Part shown: positions 61,863-64,000 of the stretch, in pieces
Numbering within the stretch: the stretch's first letter is position 1
How the letters are laid out: the number at the start of each line of letters is the position of its first letter
Source of the DNA: Platycnemis pennipes
Lineage: Eukaryota > Arthropoda > Insecta > Odonata > Platycnemididae
Direction: 5' to 3'
Length of the DNA stretch: 64,000 nucleotides
Assembly: GCA_933228895.1 (NCBI GenBank)
Contig: OW121851.1
Location: 132,975,624-133,039,623 of the forward strand
The notes under the pieces: model-generated
Seen by the model: only the letters and a program-made list of their open reading frames with translations
The model's database searches: none
Told to the model about the DNA's origin: nothing
Program-made: the position numbers and the translations under genes

Positions 61863-62025
61863 GTGATGGCCTGCGTGGTAGCGTTGAGCTAATGACACCC
61901 GGGTTAGACCCTTGGAGTGGGTTTTGGGCATGCTCCGATAAACGCCGAGTGATTTTCTGAGTATCAGATCTTGCACTGGCCCTCCTTAATAGGTTTTCTT
62001 ATTCTAAGTCTTTCTTCCTTTCTTT
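61863..62025 (+). repeat. possible tRNA-derived SINE
   Basis: tgatggcctgcgtggtagcg (A-box-like), cacccgggttagacccttgg (B-box-like), followed by cgataaacgccgagtgattt as a body. Degraded. No other copy in the window was seen. Confidence 0.4.
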
Positions 62026-62135
62026 CCTTAAAAATAGGAATTAATATATTTATAATTTCAAAAATATTTATTTATCAAAAAATAGAAAATAAAAAACGAA
62101 ATTTAAAAAAATGAAGTAACAATACTTAATACCTC

Positions 62136-62153
62136 CATCATCATCATCATCAT
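62136..62153 (+). repeat. (CAT)n microsatellite, tail of RTE-like LINE
   Basis: Six catcatcat-type units are the complement of the gatgatgatg tail of the RTE-like fragment that follows. Confidence 0.85.
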
Positions 62154-62275
62154 GGGTCTACAATCCTAGGATCGGTTTGACGCAGCCCTCCACTCGATTC
62201 TTTCATTGGCTAACCTCTTCATATTAACGTAGTTCCTCTCTTTCACATCCTTCACGACCTGTTCTTTATAATACC
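62154..62275 (-). repeat. RTE-like LINE 3' end
   Basis: ctacaatcctaggatcggtt, gacgcagccctccactcgat, ggctaacctcttcatattaa, ctctctttcacatccttcac. It is the antisense last 120 bp, with the palindrome caatcctaggat nearly intact. Confidence 0.85.
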
Positions 62276-62990
62276 TTCATACTTTCCTATATTCAGACCT
62301 GTTTTTTTTACATACCCAGGGAATAGAGAGCACTTCTAGGGCGTGTACAACTTGAATACTCGGGTCGGGACTAGGAGATTTCGATCTGCAACCCGAAGAA
62401 TCTAAATTGGTACCCTTTTACCGTTGTTACGAAGTATTAGCTATATTTTTTAATATTTTTTTGTTCTATGGAAAATAGCGTTAAAATTTGTTCATAAATT
62501 TTAATCAACACTTGCGGAGAGAAATCCCTATTGCCAATGGATTATCATCGAAATTTACAGTTTATTGTTCCGCAGCTGATGTCAGATTGGAGAAATTGAT
62601 GTGAAACCCTGTGCCCCGAATAACATTTCTCACCTGGAGTCTCCGATTCAAAATGCCCCAGTTGATGCGTGAATTTCACGGTCGAGGTCGAAGTAGCATC
62701 ACTCCGGACTGTGAGCCCCTATGATCGAGGTAGGATTAGCTATAGGGTAGGAAAAACAGAGGGGTTTGATTTGGTTATTTTACTAGGGTAAGGGAACTGA
62801 AATGGTGGATTTCAAGTTTTCGAAAATGAATTCCACGGCAGTAAAGAAAGTGAAGGGAAAAGTTAAAGAAATGGAATGGATATCTGTTGGGGAAGGCGTG
62901 GGGCTTACTTTCTAAGCAATCCTTTAGGGGTTGGAGCACTGGTTTTTCACAAGCGAAAGCCACTACAGAAGCTTGATTTGAAGAATAGCA
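62276..62990. other. unassigned sequence
   Basis: No gene or repeat recognised. The frame 62,775-63,017 has no domain. Confidence 0.3.
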
Positions 62991-63225
62991 GAAGTTCGAC
63001 AGAGTTGCTGTAACCAATTAAGCTACCGAGGCCACATCTTTCCCTGTGGAATTTTAGAAGCCTTGAAGGAGCAAGATGCACTCGAACTGCTTATAGATCA
63101 TGTTACAGAGTAGTCGATGTCGTGCGCCACCGTCCAAGATATTATTGTGCAATTTCAGCGGTTAACTCCAATAAGACTCTCACTGCTAGTTCGCGGTCCT
63201 TCAACTTGATTTGGAGTTTCTGAGG
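62991..63225. repeat. rearranged SINE A pieces
   Basis: A minus-strand A-box piece (ggcctcggtagcttaattgg at 63,012-63,035) next to a ctttccctgtggaatttt junction word. Then, in plus orientation, gtgcaatttcagcggttaac and gctagttcgcggtccttcaa (63,150-63,210) from the SINE A body. Inverted arrangement like that at 4.8 kb. Confidence 0.45.
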
Positions 63226-63264
63226 ATCCTTTCTTATCCAATGTAATGTTTCTTCGTCAAGGAT

Positions 63265-63806
63265 CTATATGTACATCTACGTAATACCCTGCGAGCCACC
63301 ACGAAGGTGTGTGGTAGGGTATGAAGATCACCAAACATGCACTATTGGCGTGTAAATAAGCAACTACATGGGAACTTGCTAGATAATAGGGTGACATGCA
63401 GCCAGATGGTTAGCATCTGCATAGTAATAAAGGGATCGGTTGTTAATACATGCATCATGCGCTACAGACTACTCCTAACAATATTTTACCTTTACTATGC
63501 TGCCTATTGGCATCTATTATAGTACGGTGGAAAAATGACATTTAAAATCTATCGGTACGACGATCTATCCCTCTATTCTTGTTAATGTGATATAATCTAG
63601 CATAATACGCAGGGGTTCTTAATATATATCTAGCGTCATGTGTAAGCAAATCAGCTTCAAATTTACTTGAAAGGTTTAGCCTAAATTTTAACCTGCGTTC
63701 TGGTAATAATTCCCATCCTAGTTCTTCTATTAAACTCGTAACACTAATACAATTATCGCAAAGGCTTTTAACAAATCTATCTGATCTCCTTTGCACACGC
63801 TCTAAA
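63265..63806 (-). repeat. LINE family 1 divergent subfamily, C-terminal fragment
   Basis: Tail complement gtacatctacgtaatacc and hairpin (gcgagccaccacgaaggtgt, gtggtaggg) come first. Then, in sense order, a minus frame covers ALERVQRRSDRFVKSLCDNC, LIEELGWELLPERRLKFRLN, ILRTPAYYARLYH and RTDRF (63,826-63,542). It differs in protein from the main family 1 and shares words with 13,208. The element is interrupted at about 63,806. Confidence 0.85.
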
Positions 63807-64000
63807 GCCGAGTTTACACGATGCATTTACCCGCGCAAGTACATGGCTGGACAGATGCGTGAATAGATGTCTGGACAGATGCGCGTCCTCGCACTTGAGG
63901 AGTGTTTACACGATGCTTGTGTTCGCGCAATTGTTCGACCATTTTCTAGATACGCATTACGCGATTTCTTTTGTTTTACTAGCATCAAGCGCCACTTCTA
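63807..64000. mobile_element. unidentified repeat end running off the window
   Basis: Starts gccgagtttacacgatgc inside LINE coding. The words gtttacacgatgc (twice, about 90 bp apart) and tggacagatgcg (twice) suggest terminal or subterminal repeats of a DNA element. The other end is outside the window. Confidence 0.4.

Overview
This is a window of metazoan nuclear DNA, almost certainly from an arthropod (probably an insect with a large, repeat-rich genome). The evidence is the repeat content. There are several LINE families (CR1/L2-like, RTE-like, Jockey-like), tRNA-derived SINEs, hAT and pogo-like DNA elements, Penelope-like hammerhead motifs and a complete Ty3/Gypsy element. There is no operon structure or dense coding. 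I recognise no host protein-coding gene and no intact host RNA gene. Nearly every protein-like reading frame I can name belongs to a transposable element. The exact taxon cannot be read from the sequence.

Layout. 0-4.4 kb: fragments of a CR1/L2-like LINE (called family 1 here) in minus orientation, with GC-rich unique stretches. 4.4-7.8 kb: a Penelope-type hammerhead motif, a palindromic pair of tRNA-SINEs, and a second CR1/L2-like LINE (family 2) split by a Jockey-like element that has a 13-bp target duplication. 7.8-15.4 kb: mostly unassigned sequence with a large fold-back hammerhead palindrome, a pogo-like remnant and LINE tails. 15.5-16.2 kb: three consecutive fold-back pairs (SINE, RTE, Penelope-like). 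16.2-17.4 kb: SINEs. 17,567-23,619: a complete minus-strand Gypsy element whose two LTRs look identical, with a candidate -1 frameshift signal between gag and pol. 28.3-33.5 kb: a possible large CACTA-like unit holding a broken hAT transposase, itself split by a second hAT-like element. 34-41 kb: RTE-like LINE copies, one flanked by a duplication of about 92 bp. 46-51.4 kb: a MITE, family 2 LINE copies, and an RTE copy split by a 1,269-bp DNA element with CACTG termini, a TA duplication and about two dozen subterminal words. 54.3-54.6 kb: a 5S rRNA-derived retrosequence. 55-58.6 kb: a cluster of family 1 and family 2 LINE ends, one keeping the reverse transcriptase core. 60-64 kb: more LINE, RTE and SINE fragments.

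How the parts relate. LINE families 1 and 2 share a 3'-terminal stem-loop and a TGTAGA-type tail, and are often found 3' end to 3' end. The RTE family ends in a palindrome plus a GAT repeat. These features suggest short terminal structures recognised by the reverse transcriptases. The strongest undescribed-looking objects are the CACTG/TA element at 48,492-49,760, the shared LINE 3' hairpin system, and the run of fold-back retroelement pairs. All boundaries were found by eye and are approximate unless a target duplication is stated.
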